Notes: generated by a model not told the origin, from the letters alone. A DNA stretch of 64,000 nt from Branchinecta lynchi (GCA_023053575.1 JAKZAP010000018.1:13234202-13298201); one strand, 5' to 3'. Counted from the first letter of the stretch, positions 12,658-24,232 are shown. A program made the numbers and translations.

Positions 12658-12807
12658 ATGTCAGCCGCCGAAAGCGTGAAGCGAACTTGCACTGTCCGTG
12701 CACTGTCAGTAAAGCTTATGGAATTTGACAGGAATGGTGGTGATGATGATGAAATTTTTACTTACGCACCAGTCAAGAAGAAGGAAATAGTGGAGTACAG
12801 AGAATGA
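12658..12807 (+). CDS. Unrecognised 49-codon ORF
   Basis: ATG to TGA reading MSAAESVKRTCTVRALSV ... DDDEIFTYAPVKKKEIVEYRE. Balanced composition and a charged, protein-like end, but no family recognised and no splice context. It may be a decayed coding fragment or chance. Confidence 0.15.
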   Translation: MSAAESVKRTCTVRALSVKLMEFDRNGGDDDEIFTYAPVKKKEIVEYRE

Positions 12808-13733
12808 AAGGAAAAAATTACAATGAGCTTTCATTAACTGAGTAAATGCGCAAGATAAAAATATAACATAAAGTAAAAAGGTGTTAATTGGGTCTAAAAA
12901 ATTGTCTTCCTAGATGGAATGCGGAGAAATAAATTTGACATAGGATTGAAATAAATTTGACATTGGGTTGTGCATCCTTCTGTTAAATGCCGATATATTT
13001 TTTTGCCACCTTTTCAAGTGTATTTTCGGTAAACATAACACTCAAAAGGATCGTTATACTTTCAGCAATCCATTTGTTACGACACATAACACCAAGGACC
13101 TATGATGCGTTTGTCCATACATTTTTAAACAGCTTATGACATATGCTACGGATTTTTACTCTACCGTTATATAATGGCCGTAGTCTGAAGGGCCAGAACC
13201 GTAAGCTTGCTGTGTGACATACATTTTCAACCTGTTCTGTATGAATTGTGATTATACAGTTGCACTGAATCGTCCTGTCAGTTTCTCAGAAATTTCTCAC
13301 AGGCCTAATGAATCTTGAACGATGTGACTTATTTTCATGCACGATATGGGAGACATTAAGATGATGGTTAAGGCTCAGAGTTGCCACATAATAAGTATTT
13401 AGTGACTTTTGGCCCAAAACAGAGAGTAAATTGGGATTGAAATTTATTTTCATGAAATGTTCACTTTTGGTCGGAATCCCTGCTGCAAAAATGACACATT
13501 TGGTCATTTTCTGAAATAGAGTGATTTTTATGTCCTGCGTAGGACAAGAGTGACAAAAAGAAAATAGAGTGACAATTCACACTATCTTGCGACATGTGGC
13601 AACCTTGTTAACGCTACGTCTGAACTGGCTCTGAAATGGTTCCTGATCTCTGCTCTTTGACTGCTTTCAAACAATCGAATTTAGGAGTCCAACGTGTGTG
13701 CTGCCACTGCCACAGGTATCATTTCCATGGGTA

Positions 13734-13872
13734 CACTGTGAAAAAAAAGTCCTGCAGTATTTGCTACTGGGATTAATATCTTGCCTCTACTGAGATAAGA
13801 TCATCTCTAATTTGGATGAATCTTATCCCAGTAGAGATAAGATTAATAATCCCAGTAGCAGATACTGCAGTG
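13734..13872. mobile_element. CACTGTAAAAA-type palindromic MITE, copy 1
   Basis: CACTGTGAAAAAAAA at the left, CAGTG at the right, with TGCAGTATTTGCTACTGGGA and its inverted form inside. Related to 20261-20428 and 35340-35482. Confidence 0.6.
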
Positions 13873-14086
13873 AACTTCAATCCTTAACGGTTAATCGGCA
13901 AGGTAATAAGGATTGTACTTTTTCCGGCAGTTGTAGTATGGACTTGTTGCCTCCAGCAGAAGCCTACCATACGACAATTCATCTTTTATCCCAGTTTATT
14001 TCTTTCAGTTCAACACATCCGGCTTTCTTAGCGACGACGCAGACGACCCCTTCGCATTTGAGTTACCCCCGCCGAAAATCTCAGGC

Positions 14087-14365
14087 ATGGATCATGGGGC
14101 GCACGGAGGCCACGACATGCACGCCGGCCATGATATGCACGCAGGCCACGATATGGGTTCTATGGTCAACGAAGCGGTGAAATCTATAGTTAACGGAACA
14201 GTGGCAGCGATGGCTGGAGGCCATAATCACGGGGCGCATGGAGCTATGGGTCACCACGACCATGGAGCCATGAGTCATGCCCGCGAGTCGATGACGACAC
14301 ATGACCATAGCGATATGGCGACACATGATCATAGCGGTGGGGGCATGCAACATGGAGGAATGATG
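14087..14365 (+). CDS. Ctr1: CTR1 copy A exon 1: His/Met-rich N-terminal tail
   Basis: Codes 93 residues with repeats of HDMHAG (residues 9-20) and later THDHS units, the usual low-complexity copper-collecting ectodomain. Ends in two Met codons at a consensus donor (ATG|GTGAGT), phase 0. The frame is open upstream to a good acceptor at 14007-14008. Confidence 0.88.
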
Positions 14366-17300
14366 GTGAGTTATGTGTGAGAATCACGCAAAGGTTGTGC
14401 CGTTCTGTCAGGGCAGGAATTACTGTCCAAATCCAAACCCCTTGCAAGCTGAAAATCATGGGAGGACAGACGTAAAATGTCAAGGGGAGAGCTTGGTTCG
14501 TGGTTTAAGCACTGATTGATTGATTTGTTAAAGCACACATCGCACTATTCCCTGTTTATGTTCCAGTATTGGAAACTATCTGAATACTGTAAAACTAGGC
14601 TCTGCTTTTAAAAATTATCCACCGCTTTCGCCATATTAAGCCTTTTCCCAGGCCCATTGACTTCTGCGAAAACTCGGCAAAATTCAGAAAACTGTTTTAC
14701 TCATCGGTAGTCTGATGCGCCAACACTCGTCGGGAGCGTAGTGTGCATGGAAAATAGTGAATTATGGCAAGTGCAAAGATTAGAGACGTGTCGATAGCGG
14801 GCTTAGAATTTATTCAATCAATGTTTACAACGGATACGTCAGCTATGATTCTTCATCAGCGATATTTCGGCCCTTCTTGGCAAGGGTCCTCGTCAGGCTG
14901 TCAATCCTCTAGTTCAACTTCGGGGAAGGAAACAAACCTTAGAATTTATCAGATGGAATTTGGATGACCTGTGCTTAAAGCACATATTTTACTAGAAATG
15001 ATCTTTGCACGATCAAGAGGCGTGAAAATATCGTTTTTCGTAAATACTATTACTTGCCACGTTGATAAGTGATTTTTTGTTAGCACTTGTCAACACTGTC
15101 CAGCCGTCCCGCTCTCCAACATGGGGGTGGACGCAAAATATTTGAAAATTGAACACGCCATGAAAAAAAGTGGGAAAACCAAGGAAAAGAAAGAAGCCAA
15201 AAACGGAAGATAGACCGGATGGTACCCCATGTCTCCCAGAAGTGAAAAGCTACGCTTTGAAGCGTCTTGTATCCTCATGTGTGAAATAGTCGTTGCTGGA
15301 CTTTGAAGCTTTCGATGAAGTTGCGTTGCGTGACTTGCAAAACTCGGCTCATCAAAAAAAAGCGCTAAAAAGTCGTAGGTTTCAGGAGTTTATTATTCCG
15401 TAAGAGAGCTGGGGATAATATAAAAGGCAGAATAAGCCAGAGGGATCCTTTAATGATTAATGAGTGTATTTACGGAAGCAGTTTGTATTCTCTAGGTCTA
15501 GGTCCTCTAACTTTCTAATCGCTAACGAACATTGACGAAAAAATGTTCATTCTTCCTTTAGACCTACGTGCACACCAGAGCAAAATAATAATAGGGAGTA
15601 GCGCCAAGACCTATGCTTGCTTCACAATTGGGCTGTATTTTTAGCGCGGCCCACTAAGCCTGTGACGTTTAAAGCGAGACGAACTTGCGAGTTTAGAAAT
15701 TGCCCGTAAAGCTGAGCTGGGGTCTGCAAACATAGAAGAAACAGGGGAGGTTGTGTCTTTGTTTTTGCTATGTTCAGAATTTTTAAGTTATTGGAGCCAT
15801 CGCTATAGTGAGTTTCAGCAGGCTGGTTGAGCCTAGGAATGTTCTCTATCACTAGCGGTGGTAGTGTCGCTGATGTTCGAGTGTGTGTCACTTTTTCCAA
15901 GTCTTGGCGCTACTCCCTTGTGTTATTTTGCTTTGGTGCACACCAGAGCAAAATACACTAAGGAGTAGCGCCAAGATCTATGGTTTCCGTGCGTCGCAAA
16001 CGGGCCATCCTCATAGCACCGCCCACTATGCTTGTGGCATTTAGAGCAAGACAAATTTGTGGGTTTATAAATTTCTAGTAAAGCTAAGATGCGGTGTGTA
16101 CAACTCGAGGAAACAAGGGAGGTTGTATCTTTTTTTTTGGTACCGTGGTATATATTCAATTCAATTCAATTCAATTCAATTCAATTCAATTGGGGTACCC
16201 CGGTCCCAACCGTGGTAACTGTGTGGTATCTGAAAAGGTCATCCCACTTTCATCATCACCAACAATAGCTGAGAGCCTAGGTTACGTGAAATTGGTGGGA
16301 AAGAAGTTTGGCACTTAGTGACGTGATTCAAATCAGATTTTCTTTTGAGATGGATTCTAAAAGCGCAAATTCGGCAGCTGCACTTTTGGAAAGCAACCGT
16401 AGTATCAGATACCACGATGACTGCAGAAACGCCAAAATGCAGATCCAATTACCGTAATATCAGATACCATGGTATCTGCAAAAACGCAATTATTATCTGT
16501 ACTAAGCTGTTCGTTCGCTGCACACTAAAGCATCTTTTTTTCTTCCTTTTTAGATGTATTTTCACTTCGGCTACGAGGACGAGACAGTGCTGTTTCAGGG
16601 ATGGACGCTGAGCTCCGTTGAAGCATTGGTGGGAACTTGCATCGGCGTATTTTTCCTGGCTGTGTTCTATGAAGGACTAAAATATTTCAGGTTGGTTGAA
16701 CTATATATATATATGATACGAAATTTATTGCAAAAGCTAGCAGGTCATATTGGGGACCCGATCAGATTGACTTAGAAGCATCATTTCCCCGATCTCACTA
16801 TCTTCGGGGGAGTGAGGGAACTGGAATCCGGACTTTAAGAACTTCATGCTCAACTTTTGAACGGTTGGTTGGATCCGAAGGAAGCTTGACAGTTGACAAA
16901 AGGACGTGTTTGTGATCTCATGAATACGTTCATAATCCCCCAAGGGCCCATGATCAGTTATACATCAAGTATATGAAATGAGTTTTTAGTCCCCTTCAAG
17001 TGCGTTTGTTAACTTCAAAGTGAAACAATACTTTTTACCAAAAGATCTTTTTTCATGATTCCCAAGGGCCCATGTTAATTTTTACGTCAAGGAATTTTGC
17101 TTACAAATGACTCTCCAGCATACTTTAAGCGCCAATGTTACCGCAAAGGGAAAAAAAAAACATTCTTAAGAAATTATACATTTTTAGGATTCCCGAGGGC
17201 CCATGATTATCTGTGCCGCAAGTATTTTGTTTCCGAATTCACTTCGAACCCCTTAACGTGCGCATCTTAGCCGCAAAATGCAAACAAGTAATACTTTCGA

Positions 17301-20300
17301 GCGAATGATATACTTTCATGACCTAAGGACCCATGTTTTAGCTGTTGTTTTAATCGCGCTTGTGAAGTCCAACTGGCGGTATATGTATAGCTCTTACACA
17401 TCTTATCACACCAATTTGGATAGTGTTAAACCACCGTTCAAATATATTTATTTATTTAAACTAGGATACGACCAACTAGGGTCAAACATATGACAAAATA
17501 ATTAACAAACACTGCATAAATATCAACTGCAAATAAAATAAAACAATTTCAGAACATCAACTTGGAGAGAACCCACAATAAAGTGTAGATATGATGTGTA
17601 GTAAGAGGTAAAATATATGGCATATTGTGTAAATGATGGGATTTTGTAGGGAAATGGCCGGACCCGACAAGCTATGTTGGTCTGCTGTACAAAGCAGCCT
17701 TTTTTTTCTACCTTGTCAGACGCTAGGCTATGCATAAACTCTGTAAGGACTTCAGGAACGGATGGACAACAAAAATCGACGTTAATATGGAGGGGACAAA
17801 ATTGCAAATGTTTTGAGCGGAGTTTGGAGACTATCAGTGTATTCGCTGTGGCTAATGCCGCCAAAGAGTATGACCAGCAGTTTGTTGTCTATAGGTTACA
17901 AACCTGTCCCAACTGTTTTTCGCCCCATATCTTCAGTGACGGAAAAACCTGCGCATAACCGGTACTTCTTACCAGTGAGCTTTTTGTTTTTTGTTAGCAC
18001 TTGTCAACACTGTCCAGCCGTCCCGCTCTCCAACGTGGCGGGTGGACGCAAAATATTTGAAAATTGAACACGCCATGAAAAAAAGTGGGAAAACCAAGGA
18101 AAAGAAAGAAGCCAAAAACAGAAGATAGACCGGATGGTCCCCCGTGTCTCGATGAAGTTGCGTTGCGTGACTTGCAAAACTCGGCTCATCAGAAAAAAAA
18201 ACGCTAAAAAGTCTAAACACGACAAGTGCGAAAACAATGAAGGGGGTGTTCCACCCTACTTACCGTAGTTAGTAGGCATGACGTCACGAATCCTGGCTTC
18301 TTTGCGTCAAGGCTCGAACGTATTTTTCTGTTTTCGTCAAAATATCGTGCCGCGGGCTGATCGGCCCAATCACGTCACAGACATCGTAGTACTACGGTAA
18401 GTACGCTCACGAGCGTGGTAAGCAAATAGTTACTATTTTGAGAAGGTTGGAACGGTCAACGTAGTAACTTTTCACGAGGTTGGAACGAAAACAGTAACTA
18501 ATAGTTATTATTGTTAGAAGGGTGAAACACGCTAGTAGTATCTTTAGGGTGGATAACTAACAGCATTTTATTGACTAAAACACTTTTTTTTGTCTCTTCG
18601 ACTTCGACCAACGTTGACGTTCGAAGTCAAGCTGCCCTCTTATAGTTTTTAATATTTTTTAACGACGTTTTATCTTTTTAGGGAGTATTTACTAAGACGA
18701 TCAGCAGCAAATGTTCAGTACAGCTCAGTTTCTGTTCCTACCATCTCTAATGGCGCTGGTGTCAACGGGGACTCCTCCAAAAGTCGTTCGCGAGCAAGGT
18801 CAATAAGGTAATGCTCTCATATTTCTGTAAATGTTAAGAAAAATAGAAGCCCAAAATCTTCGTTGACCAAACGTAAAAAAAATTCCATACTATTTCCTAA
18901 ATTTAACGTAACCAACCCTTTGCAAAAGTGACATATTTTGTTTGTGACAGATGAAGTGTTGGAGTCGGTAGATACTAGTGGCGTTTTTGACCGCCGTTCG
19001 CCTTTCACTTTCGTTCGCCGTTGGTCTTATTAGGTGTTTTTGATCGCCTGCGCTTCTGCCTGGAGTCTTATAAGGACGAACGGCGACCAGCGTCTCCTCC
19101 CTTTTTCATCGAAAGCGCAGGCGAATATGCGTCGAAGGGTAGGAAGTTGGCCGTGCGCTGTCGCCGCTCGATTGAAAATGGCGGAGATTCAAAAATCTCC
19201 GAGCAACGAAAGTGGAATTTCGCGCTAAAATGTAAGTGGATTTCGAGAAAACAGTATAGAATAAGTACTAAATGACAGGACTGACTCTTAATACGAGTAC
19301 ATTAAAAAATTGGATTTGCTGAGATTGGATTTACTTCTCAGCAACTTACTTTAGTGATAGGCTATAAACTTGGTCTGGTAGGTTACTTTTCAGCTTTTGG
19401 CAAACCCAAAATAGACAAGACCATATCAACCAAAAATGCTAATTCCTGGCAACATTTAAAGCCTGCCTGTCCTTTGACTTTTCTGTTGGAAGTAAACCTC
19501 CAAGGAAAACATTAAAGCCAAAAGGAGATGTAGGCAAATTAAAAATTTCTGATTCTGTGTGCAAAATTAACTAAGCTTATTTATTACTAAATTAATTAGC
19601 TTTTGTGTCAATTGTCAACTGTCAAATCAATTAATTAGCTTTTGTGTCAAAAATTAGCATTGGCCAACCTTATTGTGTTCCTTACCTTACAGAACGAGTA
19701 ATAACAAATTTTGCCCTTGGAGTGTTTTATAGCATAGCCGTCAAGTTACAGCACTAGTGGCCAACCTTGAATTATGCAATGTCAACCTGGTTTCAGCCTG
19801 TTCTTGTGCTTGTGAAAAAAAGTTCATTTTCCAGTTTCAGCACCTTGAAACTGAAGGGTATCCTTGCCAAGAAGGGCCGAAATTTAGCTCTAATAAAATT
19901 CAGCTGACGTATCTGTTTTGCACCGTCAAATATGGTTCGGAGTCAGCTAGGTCTGATGGAATATTTGGGTGTGTGTTGGCGCACGAGGGTGTCCAGCAGA
20001 AAAATTCATAGGGAACGATGAGTTCTTTTTGTCAGGTCAAATCCAGGTTTTGTTAACAGGATCTGCGAATCCATGTTTCTCTTTTTCGAATTTCCCGCTA
20101 AAGTTCAAAGCCGAGTGAGTCAGCGTCCCTTATAAAGCGTTTTTACAACCAAAACCCCACGGCGAACTTGCAACAGCAAAAGCGGTTTACAAGCAACGAA
20201 CGGCCAACGCCGAAAGTGCAACGTTGAAAGGCGAACGGCGATCAAAAACGCCACTACTATGCTGTAAAAAGTTTCTCCGAGTAATGATTAAAGTTAACTG

Positions 20301-23300
20301 CAGTATTTGCTACAGGGATTAATCTTATCTCTACTGAGATAAGACGAATCGGAATTAGAGATAAGATTATCTTTTTAGAGACGAGATCAATCCCAGTAGC
20401 AAATACTGCAAGATTTTTTTTTACAGTGACGCCTAGGGGCGAAGAGCGAATCAAGTTGTGTGCTCTTTGCCTGGCTAAATGCTTCGATCAGCTGGCAGAA
20501 TACGTCTTTTGACCATGCGTCGAGCCGTGGTCTGACATAAGCTGCGTTCGATTTGAGTCTTCCTTGTCTCGGTCTTGTCTTCTTGTTACTGCCTTGTCAC
20601 AGTTTAAAGCCGTTTTATTTAGCTTTGTCAGGTGAATGACTCGACGGACAAGCATCACAAACAAAACGCAGTCGAGAAGTCTACCCGAGACTTGTTCCGA
20701 GATCATGTCATTCACGGCGTCCTGTCTGATAGGGCACTGACAATTGTCAGCTGACAGGAATAGTAAAACGGCATTAAGCGAACAAGACAGTTAAATAAAA
20801 CGGAATTTGACTGACAGATCGAGACAAGGATAAATCGAACGCGGTTATAAGTTAACTGTAACATTTTCCAATCATAAGCAATAAAACCTCATTCGTGTCA
20901 GTAAATTTGGGCGTGTGGGTACAACACAGACAGACAGACTATGTGAAATCAGCGCGAATGTCGACAGGGTTTTTCCCAAAAGGTTACCAAGCGACATTTT
21001 TCAAATTTTTCAGGAACAGCGAAAAATCTTTCAGGTTTAGGCTAGGGAGAAGAAAACTCTGTATCTCCTCGATGGTTGCTGCGGTTTGGCTGAAATTTCT
21101 ACCAGACATGCCTGATACAGTTGCGGATAGGGCGGTGCTAAGAATTCGATTTTGAGAAAAATATTGCTTATACAACTTATTGGAAAAAACGGTCAATATG
21201 TTCAACGAAATCTGTCTTTGTGGAAATAGCAATAAACCTGTTTTGAACGTAAGTGCGCGTGAAGAAAGCTCGCATAAGAGATTTTTCTATTATTATTTTG
21301 TCATAATGGTACGATGGAATCAAAGATATGTGGACCAGTAAAACTAGAAGGGAGATACCACTGTGTTTGGCGAAGTTTTAGTATTTATTTGTTCAGTTTG
21401 TAGCCCGGTTAGAGGAATAAAACAGGCGAGTACAGACATGAATAACAAAATAGAACTAAACATCATAAACACAAAAACTGAGACAAGGTATGATGTGCGG
21501 GGAAGCAGAGATGGGATGCTGTTGATATTTTTTTCTACGTATGGCCGAACGTTTTAAAGATATCTCCAGAAGCTTTTATCACGAAATCATTTGTCTGTTA
21601 TTGTACCAGTGGGCTAAAAAGAGGAGTTTTGCATGCACCTGTTCCATTCACTGTTCGCTCTAGAACCCTCACAACTTGGCTACTGTTTTCTGACACGCTA
21701 TTAATTTTCTTTTAGCGACTTAGACGGAATTATAACATTACAGCCGTAAGTGAAATATGTGGCATGCATTAATACTGCACTAACCTGGCTCACAGCTTGC
21801 TAGACTTTTTATGTTGTGCCATAAGGACAGTGTTTCTTCGAATTTATTTTTCTCACTAAGCACCGGTGAAGGAAACTATTAAGTTTTAGCCTCTTTTTTT
21901 CATCTGCTTAATTTTTGTTTGTCCTTGTTCACTGTGTCTTTCCGAATCAAGCCGTTTTCACATTGACGCAATTGTTGCGATGCGGTGCGTATGCGTCTAT
22001 CATGCGTTGCGCACAGGTTGCGTAGCGTATCTTTCAGACTTGCGCGAGAAGCTTTCGTGCTGGCTGCTGATTTACGTTGTCCTTTCTCGGTTTCTTTTGC
22101 GGAATTTTTGTTTTTTTTCATCATCAGTAATTTCTTCATCATTAGTTGCTTTTTCTCCAGTTTTTCGTCAAAAACTTACTAAAGAATTCACTAAAAAATC
22201 TGTTGCGTACGCGTCGACGCAACGCAACCTGGTTATATTCTTGCGTTGCGTTTTATTTGCGTGCGAAAGCTCTGCGTTGCGTCGCCGCAAGTGCGACGCA
22301 GAGGCTGCTTAGCTCAATGTGAAATGCTCATCGCATCAGTGCGAAAGCGGCTTCAAACCCTATTGAACGGACTTGAAACAGTGATGCAGGTTGGTGCGTG
22401 AAGATTTCTTACGAAAAAGTCGCAGCTTTCTTATGCTGTCAAGTTCTCATGCCATCTAATAGTGCGAACACACGATGAGGATCGGAAGCTCCCGGGCGGT
22501 AATTCCTGCCCGGATTTGCGGCACCATCATCACTTCCATATGGAAAAGTTGAAATGTTTTCAACTTGATGATGAAAGTGCAGGAAATCCTCCTCATTGTG
22601 TTCGCGCTATAACCGGAGCCCCTGAATCCCCGTGACTAGCTGCGTTTTGATTGGAGTTGTGTTGGCTTGGCCGGTTACTTCAAACGCCGTTGAGGTTGAC
22701 CGTTAGCTTAATTTGCGTTTTTTCTATCCCTATCCGATCCTTGCCCGGCCGCCCTTTCATCAGTGTTGGAGGCAAACTTCGAGCTTTCTAGCTCTAAATG
22801 TTGGACGTTCAAAGTTAGGTAAGAAAGAAAAATGGAAAATAATTGAGGATCTAGATTTTGCGTTTTATCCATTACATGAAAAATACTAGTGGTAACAAAA
22901 CCAGATCAGATTTAAAAGCTAAATTGTGTTTCTGCTCATAGTTAACGTTGGTCAGCTACGGCGACCAAAAACGGTATTGAAGAAGAAACTTTCGAATTTG
23001 AAGGGAACCTTGACCTTGATACTGAGCGGGTGCTTATATCCAGGACCTTTGCCATAGTGCCATAAAGCCTGAATGTTGCTGATACATCAAAATGTATATA
23101 AGTTTTGGGTACAGTGATAGGGCTCATTCCGATTGGGAAACTCATTGTTGGAGCAAGGATAAATTGCGAGAAGGAAGAAGTAGATGCTCTACTACGTAGT
23201 ATATTGTAATTTCTTGATCCTATGCAGTGCTACTGATCTGACGAGATAAGCCTCTTAATTACGAAGCATACAAGATTTCAACACGGCTCTGTTGTACCAC

Positions 23301-23591
23301 CGTCCGGAGAAAGTTTCACTTGCTTCAGCTGAGTGGCGGAATGCGATATGGCGTTATTTCCGTAACATGATTGATTTTATCTTTTCCAGTGTCCAAATGC
23401 TGAGCAGTTCACACTTCATCCAGACCGTCTTGCATCTGGTGCAGATTACTCTTTCGTACTTCCTTATGCTGATAGTGATGACGTATAATGCCTGGCTAAT
23501 GATTGCCATTTGTGCCGGTGCCGCAGTCGGGTATTTTCTTTTCGGCTGGTCGAAAGCACACGTGGTCGACATTACTGAACATTGTCACTAG
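14087..23591 (+). CDS. Ctr1: High-affinity copper transporter CTR1 (SLC31 family), copy A
   Basis: Four coding exons, 14087-14365, 16554-16690, 18682-18807 and 23390-23591, join in frame to 247 residues. Intron phases are 0, 2 and 2. CTR1 is a trimeric plasma-membrane or endosomal channel for Cu(I). Seen here: an extracellular His/Met/Asp-rich tail (residues 1-93, many HDM and MxxHDH groups, one NGT sequon at N36), a MYFHFG block before TM1, the [12 protein letters not shown]1 end, a Ser/Arg-rich cytosolic loop (about 140-185), the TM2 copper motif M207-xxx-M211, the TM3 GxxxG (G224, G228), and a C-terminal HCH. The start has G at -3 and +4. Human CTR1 is 190 residues; the excess is mostly in the N-tail. 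An AATAAA lies about 640 bases after the stop. A paralogue lies downstream. Family assignment is secure; exon 1 could extend upstream in frame (see findings). Confidence 0.93.
14528..14778 (+). repeat. TTAAAGCACAC-ended dispersed repeat (CTR1-A intron 1)
   Basis: TTAAAGCACACATCGCACTATT, TTTATGTTCCAGTATT and AAAACTCGGCAAAATTCAG. Aligns along its length with 32855-33103. Confidence 0.65.
14807..14925 (+). repeat. Single arm of the 44052-44204 foldback
   Basis: ATTTATTCAATCAATGTTTAC, GATACGTCAGCTATGATTC and CCTTCTTGGCAAGGGTCC match the left arm of the hairpin at 44052. Confidence 0.6.
15074..15385 (+). repeat. Duplicated intronic segment, longer copy
   Basis: GTTAGCACTTGTCAACACTG through GGAAAACCAAGGAAAAG to AAACTCGGCTCATCA. 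The copy at 17989-18215 matches except that it lacks about 75 bases around 15236-15311. Confidence 0.8.
15576..15935. mobile_element. hAT-type MITE CAGAGCAAAATA family, TSD GTGCACAC
   Basis: CAGAGCAAAATAATAATAGG at the left and TTATTTTGCTTTG at the right. GTGCACAC at 15568-15575 and 15936-15943. Other copies: 15944-16130, 40437-40787 and 59535-59895. Confidence 0.8.
15944..16130. mobile_element. Second CAGAGCAAAATA MITE, right part missing
   Basis: Starts directly at the right-hand TSD of the previous copy and matches its first half (GGAGTAGCGCCAAGA, GCATTTAGAGC) before running into unrelated sequence with a (TTCAA)n tract. Confidence 0.65.
16157..16191 (+). repeat. (TTCAA)n microsatellite
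   Basis: About seven perfect TTCAA units. Confidence 0.9.
16200..16490 (+). mobile_element. GATACCATGGTATC-type element, truncated copy
   Basis: Shares GTGGTATCTGA, the GTGGGAAAGAAGTTTGGCAC stretch and the end ATACCATGGTATCTGCAAAA with 63351-63734. Ends 60 bases before CTR1-A exon 2. Confidence 0.6.
16554..16690 (+). CDS. Ctr1: CTR1 copy A exon 2: TM1
   Basis: 137 nt after a pyrimidine-rich acceptor (TTCCTTTTTAG). Codes MYFHFGY, the membrane-entry stretch and TM1 ending FYEGLKYF. It leaves two bases (AG) of an Arg codon before GTTGGT. It has the same length as the matching exon of copy B and 36 of 45 residues are identical. Confidence 0.92.
17989..18215 (+). repeat. Duplicated intronic segment, shorter copy
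   Basis: See 15074-15385. Both copies are in the same orientation in successive introns of CTR1-A. Confidence 0.8.
18242..18534 (+). mobile_element. MITE family 3 copy 2
   Basis: GGTGTTCCACCCTACTTACCG to TTAGAAGGGTGAAACACGCT. Carries TGACGTCA at 18279-18286. Ends about 150 bases before CTR1-A exon 3. Confidence 0.75.
18682..18807 (+). CDS. Ctr1: CTR1 copy A exon 3: cytosolic loop
   Basis: The first base completes the Arg codon and is followed by EYLLRR, the conserved loop start after TM1, then a Ser/Arg-rich stretch (KSRSRARSI). Two in-phase donors 9 nt apart are possible: GTCAAT after 18798 and GTAATG after 18807. The second, AAG|GTAATG, looks stronger and is used here. Confidence 0.85.
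18977..20255. mobile_element. 1.28-kb element, AGTGGCGTTTTTGA ends, TSD ACT
   Basis: Inverted ends AGTGGCGTTTTTGACCGCCG and CGGCGATCAAAAACGCCACT. ACT at 18974-18976 and 20256-20258. GTTCGCC and GGCGAACGG words recur inside both ends. No transposase reading frame seen. Lies in CTR1-A intron 3. Confidence 0.78.
20261..20428. mobile_element. CACTGTAAAAA-type MITE, copy 2
   Basis: CTGTAAAAAGTTTCTCCGAG at the left, TTTTTTTTTACAGTG at the right, with GATAAGATTA palindromic words. Abuts the preceding element. Confidence 0.7.
20538..20850. mobile_element. Inverted-end element, GCTGCGTTCGATTT termini
   Basis: GCTGCGTTCGATTTGAGTC at the left and ATAAATCGAACGCGGT at the right, plus CTTGTCTCGG / CGAGACAAGG. 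The exact TSD is unclear. A solo GCCGCGTTCGATTTAAC lies at 24057. Confidence 0.6.
21951..22351. mobile_element. Inverted-end element, GCCGTTTTCACATTGA termini
   Basis: GCCGTTTTCACATTGACGC at the left; TCAATGTGAAATGC and GAAAGCGGC at the right. The middle is rich in TTGCGTTGCG words. Confidence 0.5.
22460..22609. mobile_element. 150-bp palindromic MITE, TSD TAA, copy 1
   Basis: TAGTGCGAACACACGATGAGG and CCTCATTGTGTTCGCGCTA. TAA at 22457-22459 and 22610-22612. The TAA target fits PIF/Harbinger. Confidence 0.85.
23390..23591 (+). CDS. Ctr1: CTR1 copy A exon 4: TM2, TM3 and C-terminus
   Basis: Begins after CTTTTCCAG. Codes [14 protein letters not shown], then TM2 with MLIVM, TM3 with GAAVG, and VVDITEHCH before TAG. 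The final ITEHCH matches the well-known animal CTR1 tail. Confidence 0.93.
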
Positions 23592-24232
23592 TCACTTTAT
23601 GGATTTTAGAGTCAGGAAGAAACGCCAAGGCGGGAAGATCAAATTTGTCTGATCACGTGCTCTGGTAGGTGACAAAGCCACTGTACATGTTCGGCTCTTG
23701 GCCTCGTAGGCCAAACCAAGAATATAATTAAGAAGATGTAAACCCTGGTTCATACAGACGGCGTTTCTGCGTTAAAAGGCTAAAGCTTTTTGTCAAAATG
23801 CTGCATTCTCGGTGCAGTTATTTTGCGTTGAAAGAGTTCTAGTTTTGTGTCGGCAGGAAAATCCCATCGCAAACTACGCCTTCTTGTGAACGATGGGTCA
23901 ATCGTTGTCCGTTGCTCTAGAAAATGTCTGTAAGTGCCCCACTAACAGCTCACATAGCAGCTGGCATATTTGTACATGTTCTAAGTTAGAACAACAGTAA
24001 TGAGTAAGTGAACATTTTTAACCAGAAGTGGGTGACACGAGCAAAGTCGAATAGAGCCGCGTTCGATTTAACAGCCATCCTAAAGTTGACTTTTCTCACC
24101 GGTATCCTTTTAGTTCGTCTTCGAACATGTACGAAAGGGGCGAACGACAATTCATCAGATTTCATTTCAGTGCTTCCAAGCGGTCTAGTTTCTGCTAACT
24201 AATGCCTCGCCATTAGCACGTGTGACAGACAT

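Larger units (their letters stand above)
1..14008. other. No convincing protein gene; repeat-rich
   Basis: Apart from the listed elements I see no exon with family homology. 6550-7060, 8765-9245 and 12810-13700 are AT-rich sequence with no feature I can name, except a C14 run near 6557. Confidence 0.6.

Noticed and set aside
14081..14353. Minus-strand frame rich in His/Met/Cys
   Set aside because: Antisense of CTR1-A exon 1; the plus strand has the family match and splice sites.
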